A stretch of 64,000 nucleotides of DNA from JAIXWP01 sp965247015 (GTDB lineage: Bacteria; Bacteroidota; Bacteroidia; Flavobacteriales_D; Sanyastnellaceae). Position 1 is the first letter of the stretch, and the number at the start of each line of letters is the position of its first letter. Positions 63,292 through 64,000 of this stretch are shown piece after piece. Made by a program: the position numbers and the translations under genes. The notes beneath the pieces were generated by a model, which was given only the letters and a program-made list of their open reading frames with translations, made no database searches and was not told the DNA's origin. The stretch is from contig CBDFGG010000004.1 in the NCBI GenBank assembly GCA_965247015.1, positions 1,302,001 through 1,366,000 on the forward strand. The letters are read 5' to 3'.

Positions 63292-63870
63292 ATGAGTCTC
63301 GAAAAATCACTTGAAGCACGCAGCAATAATGCGTGTGAATTATGTCAATCTACCTCAGCATTGCACATCTATGAGGTTCCACCAACATCCGATAGAACTT
63401 TAGAAGACAGTATATTTATTTGTGAAAAATGCGAAGCACAACTCACAAAGAAGGAAGCGTTAGATGCGAGTCATTGGAATGTTTTAACCTCAAGCATGTG
63501 GAGTGAGCATGCTCCTGTGCAAGTGGTTTCTTGGAGAATGTTGCAACGTTTGCGCAATGAAACATGGGCAGCGGATGCACTCGATATGCTTTATCTGGAT
63601 GATGAAAAGCTCGCATGGGCGAAAGCAACGGGCGATCATGAGCAATCAGGCGAAGTTGCATTCCACGTGGACAGCAATGGCACTTTGTTGCAGACGGGAG
63701 ATACTGTAGTTTTAACTAAGACTTTGGATGTGAAAGGTTCAAGTCTGAGTGTGAGAGCAGGAACAGTGGTAAAGAACATTCGTTTGGTTGCTGATAATGT
63801 GGAACAAATCGAAGGGCGTGTAGATAGTCAGCAAATCGTTATTCTTACGAAGTACGTGCGAAAGGGCTAA
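63292..63870 (+). CDS. PhnA/YjdM-family zinc-ribbon protein
   Basis: 192 residues from the ATG at 63292 (MSLEKSLEARSNNACELC). N-terminal zinc ribbon with CELC (about 15-18) and CEKC (about 45-48), a middle helical segment, and a C-terminal PhnA domain with DSNGTLLQTGDTVVLTKTLDVKGSS (about 123-148) forming an SH3-like fold. YjdM was once linked to alkylphosphonate use, but no phn genes are nearby and its cellular role remains unclear. Own -7 box. Confidence 0.9.
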   Translation: MSLEKSLEARSNNACELCQSTSALHIYEVPPTSDRTLEDSIFICEKCEAQLTKKEALDASHWNVLTSSMWSEHAPVQVVSWRMLQRLRNETWAADALDMLYLDDEKLAWAKATGDHEQSGEVAFHVDSNGTLLQTGDTVVLTKTLDVKGSSLSVRAGTVVKNIRLVADNVEQIEGRVDSQQIVILTKYVRKG

Positions 63871-63875
63871 TGACG

Positions 63876-63883
63876 TAGCTTTG
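63876..63883 (+). promoter_or_regulatory. -7 box TAGCTTTG of the alpha/beta hydrolase gene
   Basis: Exact TAnnTTTG match, seven bases before the ATG at 63891, again near-leaderless. Confidence 0.55.
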
Positions 63884-63890
63884 CAGCGAA

Positions 63891-64000
63891 ATGTCGAATC
63901 AATCGCTGCTTCATTACGAAGTTTATCAAAATCAAAACTCCAACGCGGAATGGACCTTATTGGTACACGGCGCGGGGGGAAGTACTCGTACATGGCGCAA
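63891..64000 (+). CDS. Alpha/beta hydrolase, N-terminal part only
   Basis: The window ends after 36 codons. The visible part, MSNQSLLHYEVYQN followed by TLLVHGAGGSTRTW, contains the oxyanion-hole HGxGGS motif that opens the alpha/beta hydrolase fold. Twenty bases downstream of the PhnA-like stop. Substrate unknown; the catalytic Ser, Asp and His lie outside the window. Confidence 0.75.
   Translation, partial: MSNQSLLHYEVYQNQNSNAEWTLLVHGAGGSTRTWR

Overview
The window is from a Bacteroidota genome, most likely a member of the Flavobacteriales. The evidence is: type IX secretion (T9SS) sorting domains of both type A and type B, a PorP/SprF-family protein, DUF6427/DUF6341/DUF2480 proteins known mainly from this phylum, a PadR + membrane protein pair, and repeated TAnnTTTG -7 promoter boxes. 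No rRNA, tRNA, CRISPR array, transposase or prophage structural gene was recognised. Genus cannot be told from the sequence alone.

Layout. 1-16.2 kb: two giant secreted surface proteins on the minus strand. The first runs off the left edge and has no stop in the window. The second has 3,693 residues, three beta-helix cassettes, a P-domain, MopE-like calcium-type repeats and a C-terminal type A sorting domain. 16.5-35.3 kb: mostly housekeeping genes. They comprise a glyS-slyD-pgk operon, a lipocalin and a TraB/GumN protein (divergent), purQ, DUF6427/DUF6341, dxs, DUF2480, two secreted/lipoprotein unknowns, polA, a phosphate module (porin, PhoU-like DUF47, Pit transporter) and a MATE pump. 35.5-51.6 kb: a four-gene plus-strand operon of three large secreted proteins plus a PorP/SprF protein. 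Its order parallels sprC-sprD-sprB-sprF of Flavobacterium johnsoniae gliding loci. The third protein carries 34 consecutive 52-residue repeats; the first two end in a near-identical short C-terminal peptide (TTPIYHD / TTSPIFHN). 51.7-52.7 kb: PadR regulator and a membrane protein. 52.7-59.8 kb: a sugar/glycoside uptake locus with a TonB-dependent receptor, (alpha/alpha)6 glycosidase, uridine-kinase-like P-loop kinase, SLC45-type transporter and divergent LacI regulator with twin operators. 59.8-61.8 kb: a small islet bounded by inverted AT-rich repeats, carrying a HEPN-MNT toxin-antitoxin pair, an XRE regulator, a lambda Bor-like lipoprotein and a small membrane protein. 61.8-64 kb: a membrane protein, a secreted endonuclease/exonuclease/phosphatase followed by an out-of-frame orphan T9SS sorting domain, a PhnA/YjdM protein and the start of an alpha/beta hydrolase.

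The strongest candidate for something undescribed is the sprCDBF-like operon: its short C-terminal peptide, the shared N-terminal module of two cargo proteins, and a homogenised two-cysteine repeat array. Other notable points are promoter boxes so close to start codons that transcripts would be nearly leaderless, well-defined palindromic operators for PadR, LacI and XRE regulators, and the split EEP/sorting-domain gene.
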